A stretch of DNA of 64,000 nt from Apostichopus japonicus (GCF_037975245.1 NC_092579.1:10343678-10407677); one strand, 5' to 3'. Positions 43,284 to 54,684 are shown, counted from the stretch's first letter. Notes: a model not told the origin generated them from the sequence alone. Translations and numbers: made by a program.

Positions 43284-43796
43284 CTACAGTTTGTTGATTA
43301 GTAGAAGTGTTACGCTATCGACCGCGATTCTAATTTCTTTAGGCGAATACTTATCAGAGTTCGTGCTCAATGTATAAGTAAGGGGTTTGTGGTCTGTGAA
43401 AATCGTGAATTGTCGTCCCTCTAATGTGGAGCGGAAATGTTTAAGCGTTAGATAAATGGCAAGCAGTTCGATTCCAAATGCACCGTATCTAGACTCAGTA
43501 CTACCTAGCTTTTGAGAGAAGAAAGACAACGGTTGCCAAGATCCATCTCGGTAGTGCTGAAGTACGCCTCCGACGGCCAGATCCGAGGCATCCACCATGA
43601 CGGAAAGTGGTAAATTGGGATCTGTATGTGTAAGTAGAGTAGCTTGCGCAGGCGCGGTTTTGCTAGCTGTAACAGCTTCAGAGGCTTCATCTGTCCAAGT
43701 CAAGGGTGCTGCATTTCGGTTGTTACCCGCAATTAAATCCGCGAGATGGCGAAGAAGTTCAGCACATTGCGGTATAAATAGGTGGTAAAAATTCAT
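43284..43796 (-). pseudogene. Gypsy RNase H remnant, module 2
   Basis: The longest RNase H copy: HTDPNLPLSVMVDASDLAVG, GSTESRYGAFGIELLAIYLT, LKHFRSTLEGRQFTIFTDHK, PLTYTL. It is open for about 140 residues before diverging. Confidence 0.88.
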
Positions 43797-44428
43797 TAAA
43801 CGGACGTCTTCGAAAAGTTAGCGTTAGGACGTTGGTTGAGGGAAATTATCAATAGCTTTGACCTTCGCCGGTAGTGGGTGGATTCCTGTGGAGTTTGAAT
43901 TCGAACAGACCGAAATGTGTTGTTATTGGCGTTTTGCTAATGTCCAACTCCTCAACCGGGATTTGGTGATATGCGAGCACTAGGTCTATCTTTGCAAAAA
44001 ACGTTTGCGCCATTAAGTGACACAGAAAAGTCTTTTAGATGCGGTATGGGAATGGTCACGTTATTTAATTCACGATAATCCCCATATGGTCTCCTTCCAT
44101 CGTTTTTCTTTCAAATCATGTGAAAGGGAATGCCCATCGGCTATCCGACGGGCGCACTATGCCCAGCTGCATCATGTTTTTGAATTCTTGACGCACAGTT
44201 TTGAGTTTGCTGCGTGTTTGACAGCAGATTCTTCGAAATTGACACGAAAAAGGCTGGGGAATTCCGCAAGAAGCGCGCTGTAACCAGAGTCGCTTTGCGT
44301 AGTAGCGTAGTAGCGGAAGTTAGGCAAAGTGTTTTTAGCGGCGCGTTAGTTCCTTTGATGAACAGATTTGTGGTTGTGTCAATAAGTTTGTTGTGCTTAA
44401 CATTTACTAACAAGCCAAAATTGAGCAC
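43797..44428 (-). pseudogene. Gypsy RT remnant, module 2
   Basis: A frame-broken RT region whose DNA is almost identical to 42340-42840 (for example GGAATGCCCATCGGCTATCC at both sites). About 220 bp is missing where module 3 has the catalytic loop, at the junction near 43892. Confidence 0.75.
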
Positions 44429-44505
44429 GATATCACAGCCTAAACTAACAGTTTTTTAGTTTGCTATACCAAAGATCTACGGGAATCGTCTCCTGAGACA
44501 TTATG

Positions 44506-44709
44506 TCAAGCGCCAATGAACGTTGGCCAAACGTTGGAATTGTGCTGTTTACAGCTTGAAGCGTTGGTCTTTTGTCGCAATTTTGGAGATCTGTGCGCGC
44601 AGGAGTCATAGCTGACTACCGCCCCAGTGTCTATGAGAAAACGTGTGTTATTGATTTGATCTCCTGCGTAAAACAGGCGACTTGTGTCCTGACCAACGTT
44701 TGCCGCCAC
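44506..44709 (-). pseudogene. Gypsy aspartic protease remnant, module 2
   Basis: RLFYAGDQINNTRFLIDTGA contains the DTGA active-site motif. It is followed by a frame that does not resemble protease. It lies downstream of an RNase H, which is out of normal order and reflects the tandem duplication. Confidence 0.75.
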
Positions 44710-44868
44710 TATGCGTTAGCCTGAGCGTTTTCCGAATTATTAGACGTGCTAGAAAAATTGCACAGTGGTCTGGAGATTTTTGCAGCAGTGCAGCACATTT
44801 GATGATACCGACACATGCCTGGCGGGTCGTTTATCGCGTTTCCTACAGTTTGTTGATTATTAGAAGAG

Positions 44869-45318
44869 TTACGCTATCGACCGCGATTCTAATGTATAAG
44901 TAAGGGGTTTGTGGTCTGTGAAAATCGTGAATTGTCGTCCCTCTAGTGTGTAGCGGAAATTTTTAAGCGTTGGATAAATGGCAAGCAGTTCGATTCCAAA
45001 TGCACCGTATCTAGACTCAGTACTACCTAGCTTTTTAGAGACGAAAGACAACGGTTGCCAAGATCCATCTCGGTAGTGCTGAAGTACGCCTCCGACGGCC
45101 AGATCCGAGGCATCCACCATGACGGAAAGTGGTAAATTGGGATCTGTATGTGTAAGTAGAGTAGCTTGCGCAGGCGCGGTTTTGCTAGCTGTAACAGCTT
45201 CAGAGGCTTCCTCTGTCCAAGTCAAGGGTGCTGCATTTCGGTTGTTACCCGCAATTAAATCCGCGAGATGGCGAAGAAGTTCAGCACATTTCGGTATAAA
45301 TAGTTGGTAAAAAATCAT
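44869..45318 (-). pseudogene. Gypsy RNase H remnant, module 1
   Basis: AELLRHLADLIAGNNRNAAP, LTWTEEASEAV, LSVMVDASDLAVGGVLQHYR, STESRYGAFGIELLAIY and FTIFTDHKPLTYTL. This is the Ty3/Gypsy RT-connection and RNase H pattern. It is nearly identical to the 43284-43796 copy. Confidence 0.88.
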
Positions 45319-45789
45319 TAAACCGACGCCTTCGCGAAGTTTGTGTTAGGTCGTTGGTTGAGGGAAATTATTAATAGCTTTGACCTTCGCCGGTAGTGGG
45401 TGGATTCCTGTGGAATCAACTGTGTGTCGAAGAAATTCAAATTCAATTCAAATTCAACTCGTAGTCTTGAATTCGGTTAAACAGTTGTCTCAAATGATCC
45501 ATATGTTCGCTGTTTGATTGACTAGCAATGAGTATACCATCGATGTTGACATAAAAAATTCCAGTCCAAGAGTTACCTCATCCATGAAGAGCTGGAATGT
45601 TTGCGCCTCATTTTTGAGACCGAATGGCATACGTTTGAATTCGAACAGGCCGAAATGTGTTGTTATTCCCGTTTTGCTAATATCCGACTCCTCAACCGGG
45701 AGTTGGCTAAAATTACGGAAGAATTCACAGCCTAAGATAGCAGTTTTTACGTTTGCTATATAACCCACCGGAATCGTCTCCTGAGACAT
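45318..45789 (-). pseudogene. Gypsy RT remnant, module 1
   Basis: A short protease-side piece (IPVGYIANVKTAILGCEFF) runs straight into RT (ISKTGITTHFGLFEFKRMPF, GLKNEAQTFQLFMDEV). The catalytic box region reads NIDGILIAS, so the second aspartate is lost. The part between protease and RT is deleted. Confidence 0.8.
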
Positions 45790-46392
45790 ATGTCAAGCGC
45801 CAATGAACGCTGACCAAACGTTGGAATTGGATCAGCCCACGTAATTGTTGTATCTCAGTGGTTTCATGTGGCGCTGGTTCGATTGCCGAAATTGGCGATA
45901 AACTCCGGTTGACCTCCAAAATTTTGTCTGCTTTAAACGCCAACTGGTCGATTTCACTTGTTGATGCCAGGATTAATTGTGCGTTAACGTGTAAGCGTTG
46001 TAGAAATAACTGACGTAGGATACTGACCTCCAGAGTCCGATCACCCAGAAGCTGCCGAAATCTTCGAAGCAACTTGGATGGTTTGCGGTCCCCCATTTCC
46101 TCGGCAGTTAAGAGTTGGAGGAATTTCTGCTCCGATTCTGACGTACGTCTGATTAGTTCTCTCTTAATTGTATAGTACGGGTGTGGTTCGGGTCGTTGTA
46201 ATAGAAAGTTACGAACTTCTATTGCTATCTCCGATTGAAGGGACAATATAACGTTAGCATACTTTGTTTGTTGGTTCTTTATCCCACGGGTCGTGAACTG
46301 AGCTTCAACTTATCAATACCAGAGCGCAGTAGCTTCAAACTGACCGACGCTATATGAACTTCAGGTTCTGGCGCTGTGTTACCATTATCCAT
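45725..46392 (-). pseudogene. Gypsy gag remnant
   Basis: It starts at ATG 46392 (MDNGNTAPEPEVHIASVSLK) and breaks at 46279. It resumes at 46246 with EIAIEVRNFLLQRPEPHPYY, ELIRRTSESEQKFLQLLTAE, EMGDRKPSKLLRRFRQLLGD and LRQLFLQRLHVNAQLILAST. This is the capsid-domain pattern of animal Gypsy elements. The segment between the two parts, normally the PPFW.../LWF region, is deleted. Confidence 0.8.
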
Positions 46393-46473
46393 TGTGAATA
46401 AATCAAAAAATAGAACAAGTATAAACCTTAGCGTGTATAAGATAGTTGGACGAAAGTCAATTTTTTTCAACAA

Positions 46474-47092
46474 ACGAAATGCGAAATGAGTTAGCTAATC
46501 GTTGGCGTCATGTGAATTCAAAGAGAGATTTAATACAGGCTCATCACGTCGGGGTCACCAGTTTGGCGATAAAAAAATTAGACCGAAATTATTACTCACC
46601 AGTTCGTCTAGCACAGCAATAATAAACCCAGGCCCGCTGCGTTGGTCCGTTTTGAATGACCTAAATAGAAAATACCGGATCCATCCATATTATTATTACA
46701 AGTATGTTGAGATCTTTCAACAAATACGAAAAGTTTATATAACGAAATAAAGGAATGCGTTTCCAATGAAATAAATCGATAGCTGTCGGATAGGAACGTT
46801 TTCCAACTCAATGAGAATTATCCGATCGAAAATACTAATGTAGGCGATTAACGTAGTTGGTAGCTCGTCGTGTTGAGCGGTCGAAGTGGTGTAATTTCGA
46901 ACTAGCGATACTACAAAGGTAATTGAGGGCGCCATCAATAGACGGAAAAAGTATAGTGGTGTCAAATTACGCCGCTACACTACTACGAACAGAATCTCAA
47001 TGGGCAGTCCACCTTAGCGGTGCTCACACAGGCCAAATGTATCTCTGCTGCTAGTCGTTGATACAAAGTTTCAACTACATACGAGTTGCACT
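46474..47092. other. Probable 5' leader/LTR region of the Gypsy element
   Basis: Minus-strand AACTGGTGACCCCGACGTGA at about 46545-46564 resembles the leader just after a Gypsy primer-binding site. Sequence further right may be the LTR. No second LTR copy was found to confirm this. Confidence 0.4.
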
Positions 47093-47343
47093 AAAGTCCG
47101 GGTCACATCTGCGCGATTCAACACGCGATTCAACTCGCAACTAAAATCACGCGAATCAGAAAAGTTGCTTTTGAGAAGTTGCGCTGATTAGGACATTGCT
47201 CTACTATTGCAAATCAACCCAAATCGACGGCGCAACTTTTATTGCGCAACAAGTCGATACCCGTGTCTAACTACGCGATTCAACCTTCAATTGTATTGCG
47301 AGTTGAATCGCGTGTTGAATCGCGCAGATGTGACCCGGGCTTT
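47093..47343. mobile_element. 251-bp inverted-repeat element with 48-bp TIRs
   Basis: The left end is AAAGTCCGGGTCACATCTGC followed by GCGATTCAACACGCGATTCA. The right end is its complement with one difference (GCCCGGG). The interior has no ORF. No convincing target-site duplication. Confidence 0.85.
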
Positions 47344-47660
47344 GCGTACAGTATTTAGATATACGAAGTTCATCTTCCCCTGTATTTGTGGGCCTACAAT
47401 GTAAGCGCTGCCGATATACGATTTCTTCTCCAAACGAACAGCATTAGCGCGTACACTTATTTCACAGGAAGTGTAAGTCTTTCCCTCGTGTTGGTATATG
47501 TTCAACACACGCGTCATTAGGTATCCCCGAGGCAGGTAGTTACATACAGTCACCTCTCAATACGGATAGCACTAACACGCAATATGAAGGTCCCTCTCCT
47601 TAAAGCTTGTATATGTACACTGTATGCGCCAACGGTATGTAACTGACTGGCCATCGCTAT
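47344..47660. repeat. Degenerate tandem repeat of about 125 bp, continued at 50037-50160
   Basis: Three diverged units share GTCAC-TCT, A-TA-CACTAAC-CG and G-A-GTC-CTCTC. The last unit is split by the LINE insertion at 47675-50022. The unit may be part of an LTR. Confidence 0.5.
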
Positions 47661-47675
47661 ACATAGTCACATCTC

Positions 47676-49171
47676 TTAATCTTCTCCGTAACGTCTGTTA
47701 CATAAGGGCAAGATGCTCTCTTTCCACCCCTGTCGATCTTCTGCAGCTCTTCTCACATCGGACCAGCTTCTCCAGCCATTCTTGTCTCTCTCTTTAGTTG
47801 CTGTCCTTCTCCAAGTCGTCTTGGGTCTGCCAACCTTCCTCATTCCTTCTGGTGCCCATTCCATTGCTACTCTTGCATGATTTCCTGTCTCCTTCTTCAT
47901 AGTATGACCAATCCAGTTCCATCTGCGTCTCCGTATCTCTACACTTATTCTGTTTATGCCTGTTTGCTGCATAATTCTGTCATTGCTAACTAGTTTTGTC
48001 CAAGGTATCTTCAATATTCTTCGTATGCACTTGAACTGAAAAGCATCCAACTTTTGCTCCTCTCTCTTTGTCACTTTCCATGCTTCACTTCCATATAACA
48101 GCACTGATCTTACTAGCGTTTTGAATAGTGTTAGTTTTGTCTTTTGTCTATCGCACCATTTGTCCATATTCTTCTTAGGTTTCTAAATGCACCACGTGCC
48201 TTTCCTAATCTGCTTTTGATGTCTTCTGTACCTCCTCCATCTTTACGGACTTTGGCCCTCAGATATACAAACTCTTCTACATCTTCCATTTCTATGTTGT
48301 TGATTTTCAGTGGCGCATCTACTTTGTTATTCATTCTCATGTGCTTACATTTCTTCACATTCATATTCAAACCGATTCTTCCTACCATCTCTTCTACTTT
48401 CTCTGTCTTATTCTGGATGTGGTCATGCTTTGCCGATAACAAGGCAATATCGTCCGCAAAATCCAGATCCTCCAGCTGCGTGATAAATCTCCATCTGATG
48501 CCTCTTCTTTCTCCTGCAAGTACTGTCTTCATCATCCAATCTATTGCTAACAAAAACAGGAACCCGCTCATGACACATCCTTGTTTCACCCCAGATGTTA
48601 CGTGCAACCACTCAGTTGTTTCACCTTCATCCACAACTGCGCATTCAACGTTGTCATATAAAGCCTTCACAATTCTAATTATCTTGTCTGGTATCTGATA
48701 CTCTTTCAATATATTCCACAAGCTGTTGCGGTGTAGAGAGTCGAAAGCTTTCTCAAAATCAATAAAATGCACATACAGAGGTGAGTTCCATTCATTTGAC
48801 TGCTCCAGGATGTTACGCAGTGTAAATATCTGCTCTGTTGTACTCCTGTTTGGGCGAAAACCAGCTTGTTCTTGCCTCAAAACCTTGTCCACTCCGTCCT
48901 TTAATCTGTTGATGAGCACTCTTCCGAAGATCTTGCTCATAACTGGCAGCAATGTCACGCCTCTCCAGTTGCTGCAATCTGTGAGGTCCCCCTTTTTGGG
49001 GATTTTAACACTTAACCCCTTGTTCCATCTTTTTGGGGTTGACTCCTCTGACCATATTATATTATAGAGGTCTGTTAGTCTTTCCACTGTAGCATTTACA
49101 TCAGCTTTTAACAATTCAGCTGAGAGTCGGAGCATATACTTGTATGATTGTGACCTTCTTGTGTTTACCAT
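47676..49171 (-). pseudogene. Reverse transcriptase and C-terminal domain of the RTE-like LINE
   Basis: KIPKKGDLTDCSNWRGVTLL, LRQEQAGFRPNRSTTEQIFT, FIDFEKAFDSLHRNSLW, SGVKQGCVMSGFLFLLAIDW, EDLDFADDIALLS: RT motifs intact through FADD. After a one-frame break near 48160 the C-terminal part reads LVRSVLLYGSEAWKVTKREE, RRRRWNWIGHTMKKE and GRPKTTWRRT. The first ORF is 49171-48131 and the second 48167-47676. Confidence 0.9.
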
Positions 49172-49523
49172 AAAACCTTGCTGTAATTAGTCTACTACTG
49201 ACTGGTGTCCATTCAATGAGAGTTTTTACAATTCTCTCACTCAACATGATACCAACACCTTGTACATGTGTGTTGTCGTTGCCCACATACAACAGAGTAT
49301 CACCTGAAGCAAGTCTCACTTTCCCTGCACCTGTCCATCTGACCTCACTGAGGCATAGAATGTCAATGCTGTATCTCTCTCTTTCTCTTGCCACAATGGA
49401 TGCAACTCCTGTTGCATACATCGTCCTCACGTTCCATGTGCCTAAGAATAGGCTGTGCTTTGGCGTCACCACAGTTCCTATCGGTCGTTGGGCTTCCCGA
49501 AGGCTTTGGCCCAACGGCGTCAT
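49116..49523 (-). pseudogene. APE-type endonuclease, N-terminal half, of the RTE-like LINE
   Basis: FLGTWNVRTMYATGVASIVA, YSIDILCLSEVRWTGAGKVR, GVGIMLSERIVKTLIEWTPV, SSRLITARF and QVYAPT. The N (TWNVRT) and E (LSEVRW) active-site motifs are visible. The D/H-containing C-terminal half is deleted. Confidence 0.88.
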
Positions 49524-50165
49524 CCTGCGTCCAGTTATAAAACTGTCTGCTACTGCAGTTAATCCAAAAAGGTTTTGTGGTCCTTCATTAGGACCCTGAG
49601 CATCATTGATTTCTGTGATAAATGGTTTTTATCCAGGAGGCGGTTATCAGCCGACTGCCTTACCCCCACTCTGGAGGACCGGGTTTTCTCTTATGGTACC
49701 TTCCCCTAGACAACTGCGTGCCAACGCTAACAAGCTCTGCCTGCCCTGGTTTGGAATCAGAGTTTCCCTCTCCTATGGGGTTTTAAGGCTCCCCAGCCCA
49801 TTCAAGCCAGTCTAGCCTGTGATCCCCTTGAAAAGAGAGACCTAGACTAATCTTGTATAGCGCTGGCTACACGCTCCCACGCCGCTTTAGCTGTGATAAA
49901 AGTACCACCCCCACTCTGCCCCATGTCCTGCTAAAAGCAGCAAGAACACTCACGTTCGTGGCGAGTAGGTGCGACTGCGGAGTTCATCCTCGCCTCTGAG
50001 AGAAAGAAATCTAAAGCAGGGCACATAGTCACATCTACATAGGAATAATACTAACGCGTATCCAAATGCAGTAGGAAGTCTCTCTCGTCCCTTGTGTGTA
50101 TGCAAATAACATAAATAGCTCTTACAATGTAACAGCAGCCGGTAGTTGATTTGCAATAACATTGA

Positions 50166-50686
50166 CGCCCGATAAGATCTCGTTGCCCTTATAGACTCTC
50201 CACAAGCGTAAAAATCGTCGGCAACTTCAGAAGGAGCTGCTTTCTTTCGAACCGACTGGCTGCGACTGACTGGCTTTTTACACCCCGACCCCTGTCATTT
50301 GGTCTCTATTTCTGACTTTGGTAAGGCAAAGCGCTGTTTTACTACAGCAACGGGTGCTAAACTAGAGCGACAAATCCCTTGTATCCCTCCTAAGGCTCGT
50401 TTCAAGCCCAGCTACCGTACTCGTCTTTCACCAGGCCGCCCGCACATGATAGCAGCTGAGTCTTCAGGGAACGTCCTCCGGCACTGCTCCGAAAACTGCA
50501 AATGGTGGCGCTTTTCCAATATAGACGTCATGTACACTCAACGACCCACAGAAAAAGATTTGACAGCGTTACATCACCCCCACCTCAGGTCATGGGTTCC
50601 GCATTACCCGCAAAATAATACGAGACGAAAACACACAACGATAAAATATATTTGAACTCCTGTAGAATACGCTGCAGTTTCCTTTT
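50166..50686. other. No gene recognised
   Basis: Sequence between the LINE/tandem repeat and the second Gypsy-class element. It could include that element's 3' LTR, but no partner copy was found. Confidence 0.4.
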
Positions 50687-51400
50687 TTAGCTAGTCTTTG
50701 TTTTCCTCTCCACTACCTCAAAGACTCTTGCATCCGGACAGTATACTCCTTTCACGGTCTTCTTTATGGAATGTCCAATAGTCTGCTTACATCGTCGTTC
50801 TTCCTTCTCCTGTTTCAGAACTCTTCCCCTTTTCATGCCGCTTTCAGCTTTAGCTACCTGCACATATTCTTCCTTATCACCATCTTCACTAACTCCTTCA
50901 AGAGGCGACTCAATGTCTAGAAGCTCCTGCACGTTCGGTAGCCTCTGCAACTTCGGTGGACTGGGTAATTTCGACGCCTCTCCACTTTCCTGTTTCTTAC
51001 CATTGCTACAGCAACTTCCTTTGCCATCACCACCTTGTAAGTGCGCTCCCTTCTCAACCAGCCGCTTTGCGGGCCTTGGTGCCCCTTTCGTCTACTCCCC
51101 AAGCGTCTCTCGATCAGTTGACATCTTTGGCCTCTCGTCTTTCTCTTTACTTTTCTTCTTATGCACACAACATTGTTCATGCTTCTTCACATCTGTTTGC
51201 TTCTTGCTTCTGTAAGTCTTGGTACATTTGCAAGAGGTGGTACTGAGCAGATTGCGCATCTGCACATGCACCCGCAGTTCTCCCATCGAAGGGCACCCCG
51301 CCTGCACCCTTAGCACGTATCCTCAACAGAGCAGTCCTACATTTCTGTGGGTACAAAAAGAAGTTACGGTGATAAGTTGGTGCTTCGGCCATCTATACCA
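50687..51400 (-). other. Possible accessory region of Gypsy element 2
   Basis: Several short overlapping minus-strand frames are rich in K/R and cysteine (for example LLSTTSCKCTKTYRSKKQTD and CCVHKKKSKEKDERPK). None is clearly a known domain. They may be a frame-broken extra ORF after integrase. Confidence 0.35.
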
Positions 51401-51521
51401 TTAGAGATTTGAAGGAAGCACAAAAAAAAACTCTGGACAACTTTCAGTAGTGTTCCATCATCTGTATTAATTGAGAAGTCAAGAAAACGTCCCCGCTCTA
51501 TCTTTTTGGTGCTGTGCGTGT

Positions 51522-52072
51522 TCAGGTCTGCCTTTCCACTAGTGCGTTGCGTATGTCCCTTCTTTCCACATTCGTGTACACTTCTGCATCCAACCCATTC
51601 CTAGCATCGCCCGCATGTTTAATTCGAAGCGTTTCATAGCCGGGTTCGGCTTCACGTCTTACACGTTGGGAAACCAGAGTTACTGCCAACCTCGGTTCTT
51701 TCACCGAATCCATCGTCATTCTCATCCACTCCGGGGATTTGCCTTCATATCTCTTTAAGCGATAGTTGTAAATTAGTTTCTGCCTTTTCTTAGCAACCAA
51801 GGTAACCCGGAATAGCACGTCGTTGATCTTGTCAACACGACGCTAGGTCCAGAACAAGGTCTGTGTAACTTTTTAGTCGTGCCACTTTTGATTGCTGGGC
51901 AGTAGACAATCACAAAGTCGCCTTTCTTGTACGAACTGATAGAAGCTAACCGATATACCCCTGTTGCCTGTCGATCACTGCTTATTGTTAGATGTTGTCT
52001 TGCCTCTCGGTGGATGCCAACAATCTTCTCCTCCAGGGACTTTAGAAACCAGTGTAGTAATGTTGCCTGCAC
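51522..52072 (-). pseudogene. Gypsy integrase C-terminal remnant (element 2)
   Basis: LEEKIVGIHREARQHLTISS, DRQATGVYRLASISSYKKGD, FVIVYCPAIKSGTTKKLHRP form the post-core linker and SH3-like tail. After a frame break RVTLVAKKRQKLIYNYRLKR YEG follows (51818 onward). Confidence 0.75.
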
Positions 52073-52294
52073 AGGCCTGAATTTGGTTGTAGCATCACAT
52101 TAGTTCCGCTGGAGAAAACTTTGTAGATTAATGAGGTGCCGAGTTATAGGCACTACAAAGGTACAGTAGCCAAGCGTTCCAATTCTTGTGGGTGCCTTTC
52201 ACCTAAGAGAGCATATCCTTCAGAGTGTGGTTGAAGCGCTTCATCATTTCGTCTGATTGAGGGTTCTAGGCTGTTGTCCTCGTTTTGTATATCA

Positions 52295-53032
52295 TTAGTA
52301 GTCCACACATCTCTTTAACCATATCTTATTCAAACTGCCTATCCTGGTCGGAGTGGACCCCATCCGGGATGCCGATAGGGCATATAAACTCCTCCACCAG
52401 AGTTTTGGCAACGCCAACAGCTTCCTGGTTAAGTAGAGGTGATGCTTCCGCCCATAAGTAGTCGCCAAGGATATCCAAAGCAATTCTCTGCAATGGATCT
52501 CCGGAACGGTATTTCTTTATCTTTGCTTCGGTCTTGAGCGACCTTCCTTTTTATTTATGGACACGAGGCATTGCTTACAGAACTTTTCGACGTCACAGCT
52601 CATTCCACTTCAATATGCGCTGTTTTTAATTATCGCAGACGTCTTCTTTGCCATTAAATGTGGGGATTTGCGTGAGCCACTGGCTTCGCATACTTCTTTC
52701 CTCAGGGGTTTAGGTACCAGCAACTGCCAAATCATCCTTTTCCCGTTGGGTGTCTCGAAGCATTCATGGGGAACCCCTTCCTTTCGGGAATAGGCAGTCC
52801 CATTGCGACCAATAAATATGAAGACTTCTGCTTTCTCCAGACACGGCTTCCTAAGGGGGGGGGGGCGGCATTCTTCATTTTCATTGGCCGTGATGAGCAC
52901 GCTCATATCCACCTCTGCACGTTGTAGTTCCTGTAACGCCCATTTCTGGTTCCTGGTTGTTAGCGGTGACATGCCAGCAGTCTGCCACCCAGTTCTGATC
53001 CTGTTCCGCAGAATTAATGTCCCTTCCATCAT
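52295..53032 (-). pseudogene. Gypsy RNase H-integrase junction and core remnant (element 2)
   Basis: WALQELQRAEVDM, then RMIWQLLVPKPLRKEVCEAS (the linker before the zinc finger), then after frame changes an integrase-core-like stretch at 52483-52295. The surviving ALPKLWWRSLY piece reflects a frame-broken NQEAVTVAK-LVEE-type region. Confidence 0.6.
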
Positions 53033-53147
53033 CTCTTCGGAATTGCAATGTTGTCACTCACTGCATGATCTTCGTGAAAGACCGTCTGCATGCCATGGAT
53101 TCTTCCAGGCCGGTGTTCCACTTCAAAGTCATACGTTCTCATGGTCT

Positions 53148-53657
53148 CTAGCCAACGTGCCGAAGACAAAGTGATGAAACTACTTTACACCATGTACAAT
53201 CGAACGTAGTTCCTTTCTGGTGACAAAATACGTCCGCTCGGTTTTGGGCGTCGGGCACTCTACTACTACTCGTATCATTTCCAGGTCGTTCTTCGCTGAC
53301 CACGTGTCCCAAGAAGGCAACCCGACGCCTGAACAAAGTACATTTACATATACAATTACGATAAATTAATCCCGCCTTGGCTAGCCATCCTATTACTTCC
53401 TCAAACCTCTGACCATGTTTTTCGAACGTTTTCCCATGTCTATCTCGGTGGTCCATTTCTATCTGCCAATATCCACCTGATAATTCTAGGGTTGGCAACC
53501 ACAAAGCTCCGTTCAGCCTTTCTAGCGTGGAACTATTCGATGGAGTGCGTACGAGTCTTTCACCGTTACCGCATTCATTTTCCGATAATCCACACAAAAC
53601 CGTAATGTCCCATCTTTCTTCTTCACCAGGACGATGAGAGAAGACCAAGAGCTGCAC
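53148..53657 (-). pseudogene. Gypsy RT remnant (element 2)
   Basis: Recognisable pieces are LNGALWLPTLELSGGYWQIE (the L.TLDL.SGYWQ motif), MDHRDRHGKTF, and CTLFRRRVAFLGHVVSEE (thumb). The YxDD segment between them is deleted. Confidence 0.75.
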
Positions 53658-54180
53658 GAAGGTTCTATCACTCCGTTTGAAAGCATCCCTTTAGTTCCTT
53701 ACTACCCTCTTCTTGTTTGTGGAACGGTTGTCGCCTAACCGCCTACTTGATTGGAGCGTGTGCCCTGGTAGTGATCCTGTGTCTGTTAGCAGTTGTCTTT
53801 CCTAGGTCAGCAGCACTCGTGACGAACCCCTTGCCACTTGCACAGTAATTCCCTAACCACGTATTGTTGGGCACCTTCCAGTCTTGCCATGCACTTTCCG
53901 TAAAACACGTCTAGGTGTTCTGGGATTAGTCCCGATCCGCCGATGGAGTCACCGATGGAATCATCTCACACTGTACCAAGAAATGCCCGTTGTCCCAGTG
54001 AAACCAACAGCGCCACAAGGGGAAAAGTTGTCAACTTTCGGTCCCATCGCACTGCTCACATCGTAGTGGTTCGTCCATTTATGTGGTATATTATTACTAG
54101 CTCTTCAGTACCCGGCACTCTGCCTGTGTTATCTTCGTAACTTCTGAATTTAACAGCCTATCCCACCGCTGATACCAATT

Positions 54181-54684
54181 TGTCTGCGTTATATAACTTT
54201 CAAGAAACGCGGCGAAATCAGAAGTGTCAAAACACGACATGGCGCGAAAATAAGCCGGGAACTGCTGGAAATTGCGTGTTGCAAGCTCTGTGTGCTGCCG
54301 AACACTTTCATGTATCTATTTAGTGTTGCCTGGAACATCTCTCGATGTATATTTGGAAGTTTTTTGCTGAAGTTTGTCTTAGCAGTCGCCTTTGAACAAG
54401 CATTTCTTCGGCGATACTGAAAGCAAGATGATGGTAAACATCAAAACAGTAGGCTATGTATATTCAGAACTGTAAGGTTTCCGTATGAGATCATACTTCA
54501 TCATTTTGATTGTTTTGTTTTCCATCAACTAAGAATAAATTAAAACGTATTTTGTGTAAGTTTTGAAAAAATAACTTGAAACTACTCGTTAAGTTTAATT
54601 TTGACACAAACAGAAACGATTGCTGAAAAGTGGTGGTGGGCATTCAAAACGTACGTATTTTCTGAACTGTAAGGTTACCGTATT
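54181..54684. other. No gene recognised
   Basis: It may contain the 5' LTR of Gypsy element 2 (a TTATATAAC TATA-like word near 54190), unconfirmed. TGAACTGTAAGGTTACCGTATTC near 54662 is partly repeated at about 54462-54486 (CAGAACTGTAAGGTTTCCGTAT). Confidence 0.4.

Larger units (their letters stand above)
40738..46473 (-). mobile_element. Decayed Ty3/Gypsy LTR retrotransposon with internal tandem duplication
   Basis: Read right to left the element holds gag, protease/RT/RNase H modules, and integrase with a C-terminal tail. All frames are broken. The protease-RT-RNase H part occurs as three successive modules (about 45830-45318, 45317-43797 and 43796-42014), the first partial. Each is anchored by the same TTCGCCGGTAGTGGGTGG and TTGAATTCGAACAG words. 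No complete LTR pair was found. Details are in the separate entries. Confidence 0.85.
47675..50022 (-). mobile_element. RTE-like LINE, internally deleted, with perfect 14-bp TSD
   Basis: Flanked on both sides by ACATAGTCACATCT (47661-47674 and 50023-50036). From the right it has a non-coding 5' part (about 49600-50022), an endonuclease N-terminal half, an RT and a C-terminal region. The middle, comprising the rest of the endonuclease and the linker, is missing. RT keeps FADD. Confidence 0.88.
50687..54180 (-). mobile_element. Second decayed Gypsy-class LTR retrotransposon
   Basis: Right to left: a primer-binding-like TGGTATCAGCGG on the minus strand near 54170, a frame-broken region, RT remnants (53657-53148), integrase remnants (53032-52295), an integrase C-terminal tail (52072-51522) and a basic, cysteine-containing extra region (51400-50687). 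No frame longer than about 170 codons survives. Confidence 0.78.

Noticed and set aside
43597..45310. Repeated small ORFs starting MTESGKLGSVCVSRVACAGA at two places
   Set aside because: They are antisense shadows of the duplicated RNase H domain.
48144..48698. Plus-strand 184-codon ORF
   Set aside because: It is antisense to the RTE-like RT; its serine-rich text is the complement of the RT codons.
50766..51246. Plus-strand cysteine/serine-rich ORFs as a host gene
   Set aside because: They lie within the second Gypsy-class element, opposite its C-terminal region, and lack splice or start signals.
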